DNA of 64,000 nucleotides from an uncultured Eubacteriales bacterium (GCA_902786815.1 CADADV010000009.1:50680-114679), one strand, 5' to 3'. Numbered from the stretch's first letter, positions 43,709 through 54,632 are shown. Numbers and translations are program-made. The notes: generated by a model not told the origin, from the sequence alone.

Positions 43709-44992
43709 CTATTTGAGGAACCCGCTGTAATTTCTCATTACCATCTGGTTCTCAAGCTGTTTCATTGTATCGAGTGCAACACCGACTGCGATCAGAAGCG
43801 ACGTGCCTCCGAAGTGGAAGGACAGGCCTCCCAGCTGGCTGACGATGGTTGGCAGGATCGCTACCAGCGCCAGGAATATTGCACCAACAAACGTGATTCT
43901 TGTCATTACTCTGTTCAGGTATTCAACCGTTGTCTTGCCAGGTCTGATGCCGGGGATGAATCCGCCGTTTGCCTTCAGATTCTGAGCAACTTCCATCGGG
44001 TTGAATGTTACTGAAGTGTAGAAGTAAGTGAAGAATATGATCAGTACTGCGTTGAACGCCGCATATACCCATACGCCCGGTGAACCTGTCGGCGCAAGCC
44101 ATTTCTCGACCCACATTGCTGCGTCACCCTTCGCATTCATGAAGTAGGTGATCGTCAGCGGGAACTGCAGAAACGCCATTGCGAAGATGACCGGGATAAC
44201 GCCCGCCTGGTTGACCTTGAGCGGAATATGCGTTGCCTGTCCGCCGTACATCTTTCTTCCGACGACTCTCTTAGCATACTGTACAGGGATTCTTCTCTGA
44301 CCCTGCTGTACCATGATGATTCCTACGATAACTGCTGCGCAGAAGAGCAGGAATACGATCAGTGTGATGATGCTCATGGTGCCTTCAGTGAGCTTGCCCC
44401 AGATTTCCTGGCAGGCGGACGGCAGTCTGGCGATGATACCCGCGAAGATGATCAGCGAAATACCATTGCCGATACCGTGCTCATTGATCTGCTCACCAAG
44501 CCACATGAGGAAGGCCGTACCGGCCGTCAGCACCATGACGATCACGATGATTGAGAACACGTCTGTGCTGATAAGGGCCTGTCTGAACAGTCCGATCGTA
44601 ACACCGATAGCCTGTACTACCGCCAGAGCGACTGTAAGGTATCTGGTATACTGTGCGATTTTCTTTCTTCCTTCTGTCCCCTCTCTTGACAGCCTTTCCA
44701 GTGCAGGAACGGCGATCGTCAGGAGCTGGAGTATAATGGATGCTGTAATGTAAGGTGTGATACTCAGCGCGAATATTGTGAAGTTGCTGAACGCACCTCC
44801 CGAGAACAGATTGAACAGAGCAAATAATCCTGTGTCACTGTCAAAGGTCTGTGATAATACTTCCCTGTCCATACCCGGAACCGGTATCTGTGCACCGACT
44901 CTGAAGATCAGCAGCATGAGCAGTGTGAATATGATCTTCTTTCGTATGTCCGGAATATTCCAGGCCTTTGCAACTGTTCTTAGCATCTCCAT
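43709..44992 (-). CDS. secY: Protein translocase subunit SecY
   Basis: This 427-residue protein has ten membrane segments and forms the translocation channel used by SecA. Signatures are the plug region GLFALFNLFSGGAFSNFTIFALSITPYITASIILQLL and the cytoplasmic loop RRIPVQYAKRVVGRKMYGGQATHIPLKVNQAGVIPVIFA. The start codon overlaps the rplO stop (TAATG). Confidence 0.98.
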   Translation of the reverse strand: MEMLRTVAKAWNIPDIRKKIIFTLLMLLIFRVGAQIPVPGMDREVLSQTFDSDTGLFALFNLFSGGAFSNFTIFALSITPYITASIILQLLTIAVPALERLSREGTEGRKKIAQYTRYLTVALAVVQAIGVTIGLFRQALISTDVFSIIVIVMVLTAGTAFLMWLGEQINEHGIGNGISLIIFAGIIARLPSACQEIWGKLTEGTMSIITLIVFLLFCAAVIVGIIMVQQGQRRIPVQYAKRVVGRKMYGGQATHIPLKVNQAGVIPVIFAMAFLQFPLTITYFMNAKGDAAMWVEKWLAPTGSPGVWVYAAFNAVLIIFFTYFYTSVTFNPMEVAQNLKANGGFIPGIRPGKTTVEYLNRVMTRITFVGAIFLALVAILPTIVSQLGGLSFHFGGTSLLIAVGVALDTMKQLENQMVMRNYSGFLK

Positions 44993-45432
44993 TAGATCAC
45001 CTCAGCCTTTCCTCCGGCAGCTTCGATTTTCTCCACAGCAGTCTTGCTGAACTTGTGTGCCTGTACTGTCAGGCTCTTTTCCAGGTCGCCGTTGCCGAGG
45101 ATCTTGATGCCGTCCTTGACCTGCTTCGCAAGTCCTGCATCCATGATCATTTCAGGAGTTACTGTCGTACCTGCTTCGAATCTGTTGAGTTCGCTTACAT
45201 TCAGTACTGTGTACTCAGTTCCCCAAATATTCTTGAATCCTCTCTTCGGGATTCTTCTGTAAAGAGGCATCTGTCCGCCTTCGAAACCAAGTCTGACGCC
45301 GCCGCCGGATCTGGACTTCTGTCCGTTCATTCCTCTGCCGGCTGTGGTTCCGTTGCCTGTACCTGTTCCGCGGCCTTTTCTCTTCGGAGCTCTTGTAGCT
45401 CCTTCAGATGCCTTTAATTCATGCAGTTTCAT
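44992..45432 (-). CDS. rplO: Ribosomal protein L15
   Basis: Protein of 146 residues with the Gly/Arg-rich N-terminal tail ([28 protein letters not shown]) and the RIPKRGFKN block. The tail penetrates 23S rRNA. It is coupled to secY by stop/start overlap. Confidence 0.97.
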   Translation of the reverse strand: MKLHELKASEGATRAPKRKGRGTGTGNGTTAGRGMNGQKSRSGGGVRLGFEGGQMPLYRRIPKRGFKNIWGTEYTVLNVSELNRFEAGTTVTPEMIMDAGLAKQVKDGIKILGNGDLEKSLTVQAHKFSKTAVEKIEAAGGKAEVI

Positions 45433-45447
45433 CTGTGTGGCACCTCC

Positions 45448-45630
45448 TTATAACTCTTCAACAGTTAAGAGATGCGGAACCTTGTTGATTGCGCCTCTTG
45501 TTGCGGGGCAGTCAACCAGTTCAACTGACTGATGCATCTTCTTAAGTCCTAACGCTTCTACTACTTTTTTCTGCTTAGGGGAAGCGCCAATAACACTCTT
45601 CGTCAATGTGACTTTGATCTTTTTTGCCAT
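45448..45630 (-). CDS. rpmD: Ribosomal protein L30
   Basis: Protein of 60 residues of the bacterial short form: [26 protein letters not shown], then a closing strand. It lies between rpsE and rplO, as expected in the spc block. Confidence 0.95.
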   Translation of the reverse strand: MAKKIKVTLTKSVIGASPKQKKVVEALGLKKMHQSVELVDCPATRGAINKVPHLLTVEEL

Positions 45631-45643
45631 TACTACTTCCTCC

Positions 45644-46147
45644 TTATCCTAAGATTTCTTCCTTAGTCTTGCCTCTCTTCCTGGCCACTTCTTCCAGTGT
45701 TGTGAGCGCCTTCAGGCCTTCCATTGTTGCGTAAGCCATGTTGCCGGTGTTGTTGGAGCCAATGGACTTCGCTCTGATGTCCTTGACGCCTGCGGCTTCC
45801 AGTACTGTACGAACGGATGAACCTGCGATAACGCCTGTACCAGGGGCAGCCGGCATGAGCAGTACTCTTCCTGCTCCGAATACGCCCAGCTGTCTGTGAG
45901 GGATCGTTGTTCCTACTGTCGGAACCAGAATTACATTCTTCTTAGCATCTTCTGTTGCTTTTCTTACTGCTTCAGGGATCTCCTGTGCCTTGCCGAGGCC
46001 TACGCCTACGTGGCCTTCGCCGTCGCCGACAACTACAGTAACGGAGAATCTCATGTTTCTTCCGCCCTTAACGGTTTTAGCAACTCTTCTGATGCTGACT
46101 ATCGTTTCGTTTAACTCCAGATTTGAAGTGTCTAAAGCTTGTCTCAT
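45644..46147 (-). CDS. rpsE: Ribosomal protein S5
   Basis: Protein of 167 residues. The double-stranded RNA-binding N-domain ([22 protein letters not shown] and [18 protein letters not shown]) is followed by the C-domain with [26 protein letters not shown]. It is involved in decoding accuracy. Confidence 0.97.
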   Translation of the reverse strand: MRQALDTSNLELNETIVSIRRVAKTVKGGRNMRFSVTVVVGDGEGHVGVGLGKAQEIPEAVRKATEDAKKNVILVPTVGTTIPHRQLGVFGAGRVLLMPAAPGTGVIAGSSVRTVLEAAGVKDIRAKSIGSNNTGNMAYATMEGLKALTTLEEVARKRGKTKEEILG

Positions 46148-46161
46148 CTTGTTACCTCCCG

Positions 46162-46527
46162 TTAAAATTTGAGTCCCGCTTCGCGAGCACCGTCAGCCAG
46201 TTCCTTGACTCTTCCGTGATAGAGGAATCCTCCTCTGTCAAAGCATACTGTTTCGATACCCTTCTCCAGTGCTCTCTTAGCAATAGCTTCTCCAACTGCC
46301 TTTGCAGCTTCCTTGTTGCCGCCGTACTTGATGCTCTCTTTGAGCTCCTTGTCGATCGTGGATGCGCTTGCCAGCGTTACGCCGTTAACATCATCGATGA
46401 TCTGAGCGGAGATGTTCTTGTTGCTTCTGAATACGCACAGCCGAGGCATTTCAGGAGTACCGCTGAGATGTTTTCTGATGCGCGCATGTCTGACCAGGCG
46501 CTTGTCATTTCTGCTTTCTCTTGCCAT
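46162..46527 (-). CDS. rplR: Ribosomal protein L18
   Basis: 5S rRNA-binding protein of 121 residues: [34 protein letters not shown] at the N-terminus and [25 protein letters not shown] at the end. Confidence 0.97.
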   Translation of the reverse strand: MARESRNDKRLVRHARIRKHLSGTPEMPRLCVFRSNKNISAQIIDDVNGVTLASASTIDKELKESIKYGGNKEAAKAVGEAIAKRALEKGIETVCFDRGGFLYHGRVKELADGAREAGLKF

Positions 46528-46545
46528 TTTGCTTTACTCCTTTCT

Positions 46546-47088
46546 TTAACCTGAGACTCCGGTCTTTCCTTCTTTCCTACGGATATGTTCGCCTTCGTAC
46601 TTGATGCCTTTGCCTTTGTAAGGTTCAGGTTTTCTCCAGGCTCTGATATTCGCAGCATAGTTGCCGACCAGTGCTTTGTTGATTCCTTTAACGATTACTG
46701 TATTTGCATCCGGGCATTCTGTCTCGATGCCTTCCGGATCCGGAAGTTCGATCGGGTGTGAGTATCCCAGATTCATAACCAGTGTCTTGCCCTTCTTCTC
46801 AGCCTTGTAACCAACGCCTACGAGCTGGAGCTTCTTCTGGAAGCCGTCTGTAACGCCGACTACCATGTTGTTGATGAGCGTTCTGGCCAGACCGTGCTGT
46901 GATCTGTCCTGTGCGTTGTCGCTGCTTCTCTTCACTTCGAGCACGCCGTCATTGATCTCTACTGTGAGCAAGTCGCTGATTGTTTCCTGCAGCTGTCCTT
47001 TAGGTCCCTTAACGGAAACTACGTTTCCATCGACCTTTACTTCTACGCCGGCAGGAATCGTGATTGTCTGAAAACCAATTCTTGACAT
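46546..47088 (-). CDS. rplF: Ribosomal protein L6
   Basis: Protein of 180 residues with two repeated alpha/beta domains. The C-terminal signature is RAWRKPEPYKGKGIKYEGEHIRRKEGKTG. It lies near the factor-binding site. Confidence 0.98.
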   Translation of the reverse strand: MSRIGFQTITIPAGVEVKVDGNVVSVKGPKGQLQETISDLLTVEINDGVLEVKRSSDNAQDRSQHGLARTLINNMVVGVTDGFQKKLQLVGVGYKAEKKGKTLVMNLGYSHPIELPDPEGIETECPDANTVIVKGINKALVGNYAANIRAWRKPEPYKGKGIKYEGEHIRRKEGKTGVSG

Positions 47089-47100
47089 TGTTTATACCTC

Positions 47101-47499
47101 CTACCAAACGTAACAAATTACTTCGCCGCCGATTCCCAGCTTCCTGGCTTCCTTGTCGCTGATGACTCCCTTAGATGTGGAGATGATAGCGATTCCCAGT
47201 CCGCCAAGTACTCTTGGAATTTCGTTAGCTTTTGCATAAGTCTTGAGTCCCGGCTTGGAAATCTTCTTGATTCCGCTGATGACTCTCTCTTTGTCAGCAC
47301 CATACTTCATCGTAACTTTGATGATGCCCTGCTTGTTGTCTTCGATCACTTCGAAATCTTCGATGTAACCTTCTTCCTTCAGGATTCCTGCGATTGACTT
47401 CTTCATCTTGGAAGCAGGAATTTCAACTGTCGGATGTCCTGCGGTGTTCGCGTTCCTGATTCTGGTCAGCATATCCGCAATCGGATCTGTCATTGTCAT
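47101..47499 (-). CDS. rpsH: Ribosomal protein S8
   Basis: Protein of 132 residues, starting [22 protein letters not shown]. The C-terminal [26 protein letters not shown] binds central-domain 16S rRNA. Confidence 0.98.
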   Translation of the reverse strand: MTMTDPIADMLTRIRNANTAGHPTVEIPASKMKKSIAGILKEEGYIEDFEVIEDNKQGIIKVTMKYGADKERVISGIKKISKPGLKTYAKANEIPRVLGGLGIAIISTSKGVISDKEARKLGIGGEVICYVW

Positions 47500-47587
47500 T
47501 TCGTAAATTCTCCTTCCTCCATCAGTATTGTGTTCGTCTGCACGCGGACGATTTACAACTTAATGGAAAGTAGTTCTAACTTTTATC

Positions 47588-47773
47588 TTACCAGCTTGCT
47601 TTTCTTACGCCCGGGATCTCTCCCTTGTAAGCCAGTTCTCTGAAGCAGATTCTGCAGATGCCGTACTTCTTCAGTACTGAATGCGGTCTTCCGCAGATTC
47701 TGCATCTTGTGTATGCGCGTGTTGCATACTTAGGTTTTCTCTGCTGTTTTACCTTAAGTGCTGTTTTAGCCAT
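47588..47773 (-). CDS. rpsN: Ribosomal protein S14, zinc-binding form
   Basis: Protein of 61 residues with [20 protein letters not shown] (two CxxC pairs), the short type Z S14. It starts [16 protein letters not shown], and ends with the typical Gly-x-x-x-Gly-Val-Arg-Lys-Ala-Ser-Trp. Confidence 0.97.
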   Translation of the reverse strand: MAKTALKVKQQRKPKYATRAYTRCRICGRPHSVLKKYGICRICFRELAYKGEIPGVRKASW

Positions 47774-47788
47774 GATTTTCCTCCTCTA

Positions 47789-48331
47789 TTACTTCTCAAA
47801 CGGCATTCCGAGGTCAGCCAGAAGAGCCTGTGCTTCTTCGTCTGTCTTAGCCGTTGTGGTGAATACGATGTTCATACCCTTGATTGTATCAACCTTGTCA
47901 TAATTGATTTCAGGGAAAATCAGCTGTTCTTTGATGCCCATCGAGTAATTTCCTCTGCCATCGAATGAGTTTTTGCTTACGCCCTTAAAGTCTCTAACTC
48001 TCGGAAGAGCGATGTTGATGAGCTTGTCGATGAATTCGTACATGTTGTCGCCTCTGAGCGTGACCTTGGCGCCGACAGGCATGCCCTGTCTGACCTTGAA
48101 GTTCGCGATGGACTTTCTGGCCTTTGTGACGATCGGTCTCTGTCCGGTGATCAGAGCGATTTCTTCAACTGCACTTTCCATGACCTTGGCATTGTCCTTC
48201 GCTTCGCCCAGTCCCATATTCAGGGTGACCTTCTCAAGTTTCGGGACCTGCATAACGTTTTCGTATCCGAACTGTTCCTTCAGCTTCGGGAATACTTCGC
48301 TTTTATACTTTTCTCTCAATCTTGCTGTCAA
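47789..48331 (-). CDS. rplE: Ribosomal protein L5
   Basis: 5S rRNA-binding protein of 180 residues: [21 protein letters not shown], then [32 protein letters not shown]. The length is standard. Confidence 0.98.
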   Translation of the reverse strand: MTARLREKYKSEVFPKLKEQFGYENVMQVPKLEKVTLNMGLGEAKDNAKVMESAVEEIALITGQRPIVTKARKSIANFKVRQGMPVGAKVTLRGDNMYEFIDKLINIALPRVRDFKGVSKNSFDGRGNYSMGIKEQLIFPEINYDKVDTIKGMNIVFTTTAKTDEEAQALLADLGMPFEK

Positions 48332-48348
48332 AACCGTCTCCTCCTTTC

Positions 48349-48654
48349 TTAGTCAATTTCTGTTCCGGTTGCTTTCGCAACTCTGATCTTCTTGCCGTCT
48401 TCGACTTTGTATCCGATTCTTGACGGCTTCTTTGCCTTTGTGTCATAGAACATGACGTTTGATGCATCGATCGGGCCTTCCTGGTGCTTGATCTCAGCTG
48501 CAGCCTTCTGTGTCTGCTTCTGATGCTTTGTCTGGATGTTGACGCCCTCTACGATGACCTTGTTATCCTTAGGCATTGCCTTTAATACTTTGCCAGTCTT
48601 TCCCTTATCTTTTCCGGCAAGTACGATTACTGTATCATCTTTTTTGATTTTCAT
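48349..48654 (-). CDS. rplX: Ribosomal protein L24
   Basis: Assembly initiator of 101 residues with an N-terminal KOW motif ([23 protein letters not shown]). I used the ATG at 48654, which fits the family start and avoids the overlap with rplN that the longer frame would create. Confidence 0.96.
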   Translation of the reverse strand: MKIKKDDTVIVLAGKDKGKTGKVLKAMPKDNKVIVEGVNIQTKHQKQTQKAAAEIKHQEGPIDASNVMFYDTKAKKPSRIGYKVEDGKKIRVAKATGTEID

Positions 48655-48664
48655 TCGATACCTC

Positions 48665-49033
48665 CTATAATACTTCCGGTGCAAGGGATACGATCTTCAT
48701 GAAGCCTTTTTCTCTGAGCTCTCTCGCTACAGGTCCGAAAATACGTGTTCCGGCCGGCTGCATGTCGTCTTTTATGATAACTGCTGCGTTCTGGTCAAAC
48801 TTCACATAGCTGCCATCTGCTCTTCTGGCACCGGTCTTCGTTCTAACCACAACGGCTCTGACAACGTCGCCCTTCTTTACAACGCCACCTGGTGTCGCAT
48901 CCTTGACTGCGCAGACGATGATATCGCCGATGTTCGCATACTGGCGGCTTGTTCCGCCCAGGATACGGATGACCAGAAGTTCTTTGGCTCCGGAGTTGTC
49001 AGCAACCCTTAATCTTGTTTCAGTCTGAATCAT
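48665..49033 (-). CDS. rplN: Ribosomal protein L14
   Basis: Protein of 122 residues, starting [27 protein letters not shown]. The [24 protein letters not shown] ending is the family signature. Confidence 0.98.
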   Translation of the reverse strand: MIQTETRLRVADNSGAKELLVIRILGGTSRQYANIGDIIVCAVKDATPGGVVKKGDVVRAVVVRTKTGARRADGSYVKFDQNAAVIIKDDMQPAGTRIFGPVARELREKGFMKIVSLAPEVL

Positions 49034-49048
49034 TACAAGGTGCCTCCT

Positions 49049-49309
49049 TTATTTAACCTTCTCTACGATGTTGACAAGTCTCCATCTCTTGTCCTTGGAC
49101 AGAGGTCTTGTCTCCATAATTCTAACTTTATCTCCGATTTCACACTCGTTGTTCTCATCGTGAGCCTTGATCTTCTTGGTTCTCTTTACTGCCTTGCCAT
49201 AAAGGGAATGTCTTACGAAGTCTTCAACTGTGACAACGACTGTCTTGTCCATTTTGTCGCTTGTTACGATACCGACAAGTGTCTTTCTTCTGTTTCTTTC
49301 AACTGCCAT
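49049..49309 (-). CDS. rpsQ: Ribosomal protein S17
   Basis: OB-fold protein of 86 residues: [22 protein letters not shown], then [21 protein letters not shown]. It binds the 5' domain of 16S rRNA. Confidence 0.97.
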   Translation of the reverse strand: MAVERNRRKTLVGIVTSDKMDKTVVVTVEDFVRHSLYGKAVKRTKKIKAHDENNECEIGDKVRIMETRPLSKDKRWRLVNIVEKVK

Positions 49310-49327
49310 AATTCATCCTCCTTTCTT

Positions 49328-49531
49328 TTAGCCCTGAACCTTCTGAAGTTCTTTTTCTCTGATGATAGTTTTTACTCTTGCGATGTCTCTCTTTGTGTCT
49401 CTCAGCAGGATTGGATTTTCGAGCTGTCCAGTGACATGCTGGAATCTGAGATTAAAGAGGTCTTTTTTCATTTTGTTCAGTTCAGCGTTGAGTTCCGCTT
49501 CTGACATTTCTCTGATTTTCTTCAATTCCAT
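49328..49531 (-). CDS. rpmC: Ribosomal protein L29
   Basis: Two-helix protein of 67 residues: [26 protein letters not shown], then [11 protein letters not shown]. Its start overlaps the rplP stop (TAATG). Confidence 0.97.
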   Translation of the reverse strand: MELKKIREMSEAELNAELNKMKKDLFNLRFQHVTGQLENPILLRDTKRDIARVKTIIREKELQKVQG

Positions 49532-49959
49532 TACTCTTCACCATCCTTCTTCTTGTCTGCGATGGCAAACTTACACTTAACAGGGAGCTTGTGTGAAGCG
49601 AGTCTCATGGCTTCTCTTGCCTGTGCTTCGGTTACGCCTTCGATCTCGAACATCACTCTGCCCGGCTTAACTACTGCTACCCAGTACTCCGGAGCACCTT
49701 TACCGGAACCCATACGTACTTCTGCAGGCTTCTTAGTTACTGATTTATGAGGGAAGATTTTGATGTAAACCTTACCGCCTCTTTTTACAGATCTTGTCAT
49801 GGCGATTCTGGCCGCCTCGATCTGGTTTGAAGTGATCCATCCACATTCAGTGGCCTGAAGACCATAATCGCCGTAAGTGACTTTGTTGCCCTTTGTGGCT
49901 TTGCCCTTCATTCTGCCTCTGTGAACTCTTCTGTGTTTAACGCGCTTAGGCATTAACAT
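49531..49959 (-). CDS. rplP: Ribosomal protein L16
   Basis: Protein of 142 residues, starting [19 protein letters not shown]. Conserved [23 protein letters not shown] and the C-terminal [22 protein letters not shown] precedes the first ATG. Confidence 0.98.
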   Translation of the reverse strand: MLMPKRVKHRRVHRGRMKGKATKGNKVTYGDYGLQATECGWITSNQIEAARIAMTRSVKRGGKVYIKIFPHKSVTKKPAEVRMGSGKGAPEYWVAVVKPGRVMFEIEGVTEAQAREAMRLASHKLPVKCKFAIADKKKDGEE

Positions 49960-49982
49960 GTCGCGTTCCTCCTTCCTGACGT

Positions 49983-50849
49983 CTATTCTTCTGCTGCTGC
50001 AGTCTCTTCTGCAGGAGCCTGATCTTCTACTTGCGGAGCCGGAGCAGCCTTAGGCTTTCTGATTCTCTGGTTTGCAGCCTTTGGAATCTCAGCTCTCTCG
50101 TCTCTTCTGTTATCTCTTCTCGGTCTTCTGTCGCCGTCTCTTCTTCTTCTGTCGCCGTCTCTTCTCTTGCCGCGGCCTCTTTCCTTCTTTTCTTCAGGAA
50201 CAGATGACTTCAGATCCTTGTCGAGTCTCTCACCGTGGTTGATCCAGACCTTGATACCCAGCTTGCCGTAAGTGGTATCTGCTTCTGCAAAACCATAATC
50301 GATGTCAGCTCTCAGTGTGTGAAGAGGAACATTACCTTCGCTGTACTTCTCGGATCTGGCGATTTCAGCACCGCCCAGTCTTCCGGAGGTCAGGACCTTG
50401 ATGCCCTTTGCGCCGGCCTTCATGGTTCTGCCGATCGCCTGCTTCATAGCTCTTCTGAAGGAAACTCTTCTTTCCAGAGCCTGCGCGATGGACTCAGCTG
50501 TCAGCTGTGCGTCGAGCTCAGCTCTTCTGATCTCTCTGATGTCCAGTACAACGTTCTTCTTTGTCATTCTTTCGAGCTCTGCCTTCAGGTCGTCGATACC
50601 CGTTCCGGATCTGCCGATGACCATACCCGGCTTAGCTGTCATAACGATGACTTTGATCTTGTTGTCCGCTGCTCTTTCGATGACTACCTTCGAAACGCCG
50701 GCAGCGTACAGCTTTTTCTTTACGAATTCTCTTACTTTGTTGTCTTCAACCAGGAAGTCAGCAAACTTCGCTTTGTCTGCATACCATTTTGAATCCCAGT
50801 CTTTGATGACGCCAACTCTTAATCCGTGTGGACTTACTTTCTGACCCAT
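49983..50849 (-). CDS. rpsC: Ribosomal protein S3 with a charged C-terminal extension
   Basis: Protein of 288 residues. The core (about 1-212) is standard: [22 protein letters not shown], a KH domain with [19 protein letters not shown], and [21 protein letters not shown]. After this come about 75 extra residues. An Arg/Asp-rich segment with repeated RRRDGDRR-type units is followed by an Ala/Pro/Glu tail ([15 protein letters not shown]). Usual bacterial S3 is 210-235 residues. The extension lies on the solvent side near the mRNA entry tunnel and may add RNA contacts. Confidence 0.96.
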   Translation of the reverse strand: MGQKVSPHGLRVGVIKDWDSKWYADKAKFADFLVEDNKVREFVKKKLYAAGVSKVVIERAADNKIKVIVMTAKPGMVIGRSGTGIDDLKAELERMTKKNVVLDIREIRRAELDAQLTAESIAQALERRVSFRRAMKQAIGRTMKAGAKGIKVLTSGRLGGAEIARSEKYSEGNVPLHTLRADIDYGFAEADTTYGKLGIKVWINHGERLDKDLKSSVPEEKKERGRGKRRDGDRRRRDGDRRPRRDNRRDERAEIPKAANQRIRKPKAAPAPQVEDQAPAEETAAAEE

Positions 50850-51187
50850 TAGTTAACCTCCTTTTCTTTCAGAGTGCAGCCTACGTGACTTGATCTCTTC
50901 AGGATGATGGATGCTCTGCCCTGTGCGCCGGCCTTCCATCTCTTCATTGTCGGTCCCTGATGAGCGTAAATTTCAGCTACATAGAGGTTATCTGCGTTCA
51001 TTTCCTTAACATCCGCGTTGGCGGCTGCGGACTGAACGACCTTTTCTACGATTTCAGCTCCCTTGCCAGGAGTGAACTTCAGGATCGTCAGTGCCTCGTT
51101 TAAGTCTTTGCCTCTTACTAAATCAACAACAGGCTTGATCTTTGAAGGAGACATTCTGACATATTTTGCAATTGCTTTTGCTTCCAT
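50849..51187 (-). CDS. rplV: Ribosomal protein L22
   Basis: Exit-tunnel protein of 112 residues: [23 protein letters not shown], then [24 protein letters not shown] (the hairpin reaching the tunnel). Its stop overlaps the rpsC start. Confidence 0.97.
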   Translation of the reverse strand: MEAKAIAKYVRMSPSKIKPVVDLVRGKDLNEALTILKFTPGKGAEIVEKVVQSAAANADVKEMNADNLYVAEIYAHQGPTMKRWKAGAQGRASIILKRSSHVGCTLKEKEVN

Positions 51188-51202
51188 TTGTTATCTCCTT
51201 TC

Positions 51203-51475
51203 TTACTTCGATTTCTTGTCTGCTGCGTGGCCTCTGTATGTTCTGGTAGGAGCAAATTCTCCTAATCTGTGGCCAACCATATCTTCTGTGATATATACAG
51301 GTACATGTTTTCTTCCGTCATGTACTGCGATTGTATGTCCAACCATCTGTGGGAATATTGTTGATGGTCTTGACCATGTCTTGATGACCTTCTTTTCGTT
51401 AGCTGCGTTCATGTCGTCGATCGCTTTAAGCAGCTTCTTGTCTACGAAAGGTCCCTTTTTCAGTGATCTTCCCAT
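51203..51475 (-). CDS. rpsS: Ribosomal protein S19
   Basis: Head protein of 90 residues: [18 protein letters not shown], then [32 protein letters not shown] and [17 protein letters not shown]. Confidence 0.98.
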   Translation of the reverse strand: MGRSLKKGPFVDKKLLKAIDDMNAANEKKVIKTWSRPSTIFPQMVGHTIAVHDGRKHVPVYITEDMVGHRLGEFAPTRTYRGHAADKKSK

Positions 51476-51495
51476 TTATCTTCTGCTCCTTCCTT

Positions 51496-52329
51496 TTATT
51501 TTTCGTTTCTTCTCTTGACGATGTACTTGTCTGACTGCTTACCCTTCTTTCTCGTCTTGTATCCGAGTGCGGGCTTGCCCCAAGGTGTAACAGGACTTAC
51601 ACGTCCGATTCCGGCCTTGCCTTCGCCGCCGCCGTGTGGGTGATCGTTCGGGTTCATAACGGAACCTCTGACTGTCGGTCTGATTCCCATGTGGCGTTTT
51701 CTGCCGGCCTTACCGATCTGGATGTTCTGGTGATCGATGTTTCCGACTTCGCCGATTGTGGCTCTGCATTCCTGTCTGACCTTTCTTACTTCGCCTGACG
51801 GAAGTCTCAGTGAAGCGAACTTGCCTTCCTTAGCCATGAGCTGTGCGCCGTTTCCTGCTGCTCTGACGAGCTGTGCGCCTTTGCCCGGCTTCAGTTCGAC
51901 GTTGTGGATGATCGTACCTACCGGAATGTTCGCAACCGGAAGAGCGTTTCCGACTTTGATGTCTGCGTCCGGACCTGAGAAGATCACGTCGCCGACTTCG
52001 AGCTTGTTAGGAGCAACGATGTATCTCTTTTCGCCGTCTGCGTAGTTGATCAGCGCGATGTTGGCGCTTCTGTTCGGATCGTATTCGATCGTGGCGACCT
52101 TGCCCGGAATACCGTCCTTATCTCTCTTGAAGTCGATGATTCTGTACTTAGGTCTTGTGCCGCCGCCTCTGTGTCTGACTGTGATCTTGCCTCTGGAGTT
52201 TCTTCCTGAGTGCTTCTTAAGAGTTACTGTCAGGGACTTCTCCGGTTTGTCTGTCGTGATTTCCTCGAATGTGGAAACTGTCATTCCTCTTAAACCAGGA
52301 GTAGTCGGATTATATTTTCTGATTCCCAT
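51496..52329 (-). CDS. rplB: Ribosomal protein L2
   Basis: Protein of 277 residues close to the peptidyl-transferase centre. Signatures are [23 protein letters not shown] and the C-terminal [22 protein letters not shown], which includes the conserved His. Confidence 0.99.
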   Translation of the reverse strand: MGIRKYNPTTPGLRGMTVSTFEEITTDKPEKSLTVTLKKHSGRNSRGKITVRHRGGGTRPKYRIIDFKRDKDGIPGKVATIEYDPNRSANIALINYADGEKRYIVAPNKLEVGDVIFSGPDADIKVGNALPVANIPVGTIIHNVELKPGKGAQLVRAAGNGAQLMAKEGKFASLRLPSGEVRKVRQECRATIGEVGNIDHQNIQIGKAGRKRHMGIRPTVRGSVMNPNDHPHGGGEGKAGIGRVSPVTPWGKPALGYKTRKKGKQSDKYIVKRRNEK

Positions 52330-52347
52330 TTCTTCTTACCTCCTGTA

Positions 52348-52638
52348 TTACAGACTCTGGAAGAATTCGATTTCCTTACTAGCCGGAGTAAGTGTTACGA
52401 TCGCTTTCTTGGAAGCAGCCGTCTTTCCTACAAATCTTCCCATTCTCTTTTTCTTGCCTTTAACGTTCATGATGTTTACTTTTTTGACTTCCACATCGAA
52501 GATCTCTTCGACTGCGTTCTTGACCTCAGTCTTGTTCGCGTCTACCGCAACCTTGAATGTGTACTTTTTGTTCGCTGCATCGTCCATGGATTTCTCGGAG
52601 ATGACAGGCTTGATAATTACGTCGTAAGGAGTCTTCAT
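52348..52638 (-). CDS. rplW: Ribosomal protein L23
   Basis: Exit-site protein of 96 residues: [43 protein letters not shown]. It docks trigger factor and SRP. Its start overlaps the rplD stop. Confidence 0.97.
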   Translation of the reverse strand: MKTPYDVIIKPVISEKSMDDAANKKYTFKVAVDANKTEVKNAVEEIFDVEVKKVNIMNVKGKKKRMGRFVGKTAASKKAIVTLTPASKEIEFFQSL

Positions 52639-53261
52639 TATGCGTACACCTCCTCAATCTTTTCTACTGCTGCCTTTGTGAGGATCAGGTTCGTGTGGTT
52701 GATGATCTCATACACGTTCATGGATCCTACGAGGGCAGTTCTGATTCCCGGAATGTTTGCTGCGGACTTGATGATGTTCTCGTCCTTCTCAGCTGTTACG
52801 ATCAGAGCCTTCTTCTCAGCCTTGATGTTTTCGAGCATCTTGACCATTTCCTTTGTCTTAGGCTCTTCGAACTTGATTTCGTCCATGACGATCAGTTCGT
52901 TTTCCTGTGCTTTTGATGAAAGCATGGACAGCATTGCCAGTCTTCTGAGCTTCTTGTTTACTGTATATCTGTAGCTCCTTGGCTTCGGTGCGAATACTAC
53001 TCCGCCTCCTACCTGTGATGGGTCTGTTGATGAACCCTGTCTGTGACGGCCTGTTCCCTTCTGTCTGAACGGCTTCTTGCCGCCTCCTCTGACTTCAGCT
53101 CTGGTCTTCGCAGACTGCGTGCCCTGTCTCTTGTTAGCCAGAATGTTCTTTACTACTGCGTGGACCGCGTTCTGGTTTGGCTCGATTCCGAAAACTGCAT
53201 CATTCAGTTCGATGGTTCCGGCTTCCTGTCCAGCCATGTTCAGCATTGTCACTGTTGACAT
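52638..53261 (-). CDS. rplD: Ribosomal protein L4
   Basis: Protein of 207 residues with the tunnel loop ([37 protein letters not shown]) and a conserved globular part. In some bacteria L4 autoregulates the S10 operon; that cannot be judged here. Confidence 0.97.
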   Translation of the reverse strand: MSTVTMLNMAGQEAGTIELNDAVFGIEPNQNAVHAVVKNILANKRQGTQSAKTRAEVRGGGKKPFRQKGTGRHRQGSSTDPSQVGGGVVFAPKPRSYRYTVNKKLRRLAMLSMLSSKAQENELIVMDEIKFEEPKTKEMVKMLENIKAEKKALIVTAEKDENIIKSAANIPGIRTALVGSMNVYEIINHTNLILTKAAVEKIEEVYA

Positions 53262-53286
53262 CTTACTTCCTCCTTTCTGAAGTCAT

Positions 53287-53922
53287 TTATTTGTCCTGAC
53301 CCTTTACTGCGTACTGGATGCGGACGATCCCGCCTTTGTTGCCCGGGATGGCACCCTTGATCAGCATCAGGTTCCTGTCTGCAATAACTTTCACCAGCTC
53401 TACGTTCTGGACTGTGACTGTCTCGCGGCCCATTCTTCCCGGACCTGCGTTGCCCTTGAATACTCTGGATGGATATGTACCAGCTGCCAGAGCACCGGCC
53501 AGTCTCTTGTGCTTGGAACCGTGGCTCATCGGGCCTCTGTGGTGGCCGTGTCTCTTGATGTTGCCCTGTGTTCCTTTACCCTTTGAAGTTCCTGTTACGT
53601 CGAGCTTCTTTCCTTCTTCGAAATCTGCGACGGTGATAACCTGTCCGACTTCGTATGTGTCGCCTTCATCAGGTCTGAACTCGATCAGCTTTCTCATCGG
53701 CTTGAGTTCGTTCTTAGCGAAGTGACCTGTCATCGGCTTGTTCACTCTCTGCGGTTTTGCTTCTTCAAAGCCAACCTGGATCCCGTCGTATCCGTCTGTT
53801 TCAACGGTCTTGACCTGGGTTACTGTCATTGGGCCTGCCTCAACGACTGTTACAGGGATTACTGCGCCTGCTTCAGTGAAAATCTGAGTCATTCCCAGCT
53901 TTCTTCCTAAAAGTGTCTTCAT
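53287..53922 (-). CDS. rplC: Ribosomal protein L3
   Basis: Protein of 211 residues: MKTLLGRKLGMTQIFTEAGAVIPVTVVEAGP, then the GTSKGKGTQGNIKRHGHHRGPMSHGSKHKR loop near the A site. About 130 bp separates it from rpsJ, with a GCCGGTGCAC-centred inverted repeat in the gap. Confidence 0.98.
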   Translation of the reverse strand: MKTLLGRKLGMTQIFTEAGAVIPVTVVEAGPMTVTQVKTVETDGYDGIQVGFEEAKPQRVNKPMTGHFAKNELKPMRKLIEFRPDEGDTYEVGQVITVADFEEGKKLDVTGTSKGKGTQGNIKRHGHHRGPMSHGSKHKRLAGALAAGTYPSRVFKGNAGPGRMGRETVTVQNVELVKVIADRNLMLIKGAIPGNKGGIVRIQYAVKGQDK

Positions 53923-54049
53923 GTTTTATCTTTCCTCTCTTTCTTAACAGCGGGCCGGTGCACCTTCTGGCCGGTCGGCGGCTTGTGTTCGCCGGTGCCT
54001 CCATGTCATGCGCCGTCCATTCTTAAGGGTTGAGTTCCCTTGCTTTCTC

Positions 54050-54361
54050 TTAGAGCTTGATCTCGATGTCGACGCCTGCAGGCATGTCCAGCTTCGTGAG
54101 AGCATCTGTCGTCCTGGCAGTTGCGCTTGTGATGTCGATCAGTCTCTTGTGTGTCCTCTGTTCGAACTGTTCTCTGGAGTCCTTATACTTGTGAACAGCT
54201 CTCAGGATAGTGATAACTTCTTTTTCCGTCGGAAGCGGAATCGGACCTGATACTTCAGCTCCTGTCTTCTGTGCTGTCTCAACGATCTTAGCCGCTGATG
54301 CATCCAGAAGTTTGTGGTCGTAAGCCTTCAGCTTAATTCTGATTTTCTGTAACTCGCTCAT
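54050..54361 (-). CDS. rpsJ: Ribosomal protein S10
   Basis: Protein of 103 residues: [26 protein letters not shown], then [39 protein letters not shown]. It also serves as NusE in antitermination. It is the first gene of the block. AGGAGGAAAG precedes the ATG and a leader of about 230 nt runs from the predicted promoter. Confidence 0.98.
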   Translation of the reverse strand: MSELQKIRIKLKAYDHKLLDASAAKIVETAQKTGAEVSGPIPLPTEKEVITILRAVHKYKDSREQFEQRTHKRLIDITSATARTTDALTKLDMPAGVDIEIKL

Positions 54362-54597
54362 TTCTTTCCTCCTATAACTTCGCTTTAGTACAGTTTTCGC
54401 TATGCTTGTACAAGGGGTTCGACAGTTTTTTCAGTACTTAGCACTGTTTCGTACACGCCCTTGTGTGTTTCCATATGCCGACGCACAAGAAAAAACGCAG
54501 CGAATCCCTTCGCCCCCGATCATGTGGGGACATTCTCGGTGGAAATTCTCCGATAGCGCGGTAACTTCCCACTTCTTCGCCTTACACAAGCTCTAAC

Positions 54598-54626
54598 ATA
54601 ATAACAAAAGCCCTCGACAAAATCAA
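54598..54626 (-). promoter_or_regulatory. Probable promoter of the S10 operon
   Basis: TTGATT (54626-54621), a 17-bp spacer and TATTAT (54603-54598) on the minus strand. The leader to rpsJ holds pairable segments (ACAGT/ACTGT; CCTTGTAC) that could form a ribosomal-protein leader structure. I cannot assign it to a known class. Confidence 0.55.
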
Positions 54627-54632
54627 GGACTT
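54608..54632. terminator. Imperfect hairpin with flanking T/A runs, overlapping the S10 promoter
   Basis: AAGCCCTCGA and TCAAGGACTT pair with two mismatches. On the plus strand TTTTTTATATTTTTTT follows, and on the minus strand TTTTGTTATT. No plus-strand gene needs termination here. On the minus strand it may end read-through from the LUD gene. It overlaps the promoter elements, so one of the two readings may be wrong. Confidence 0.4.
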
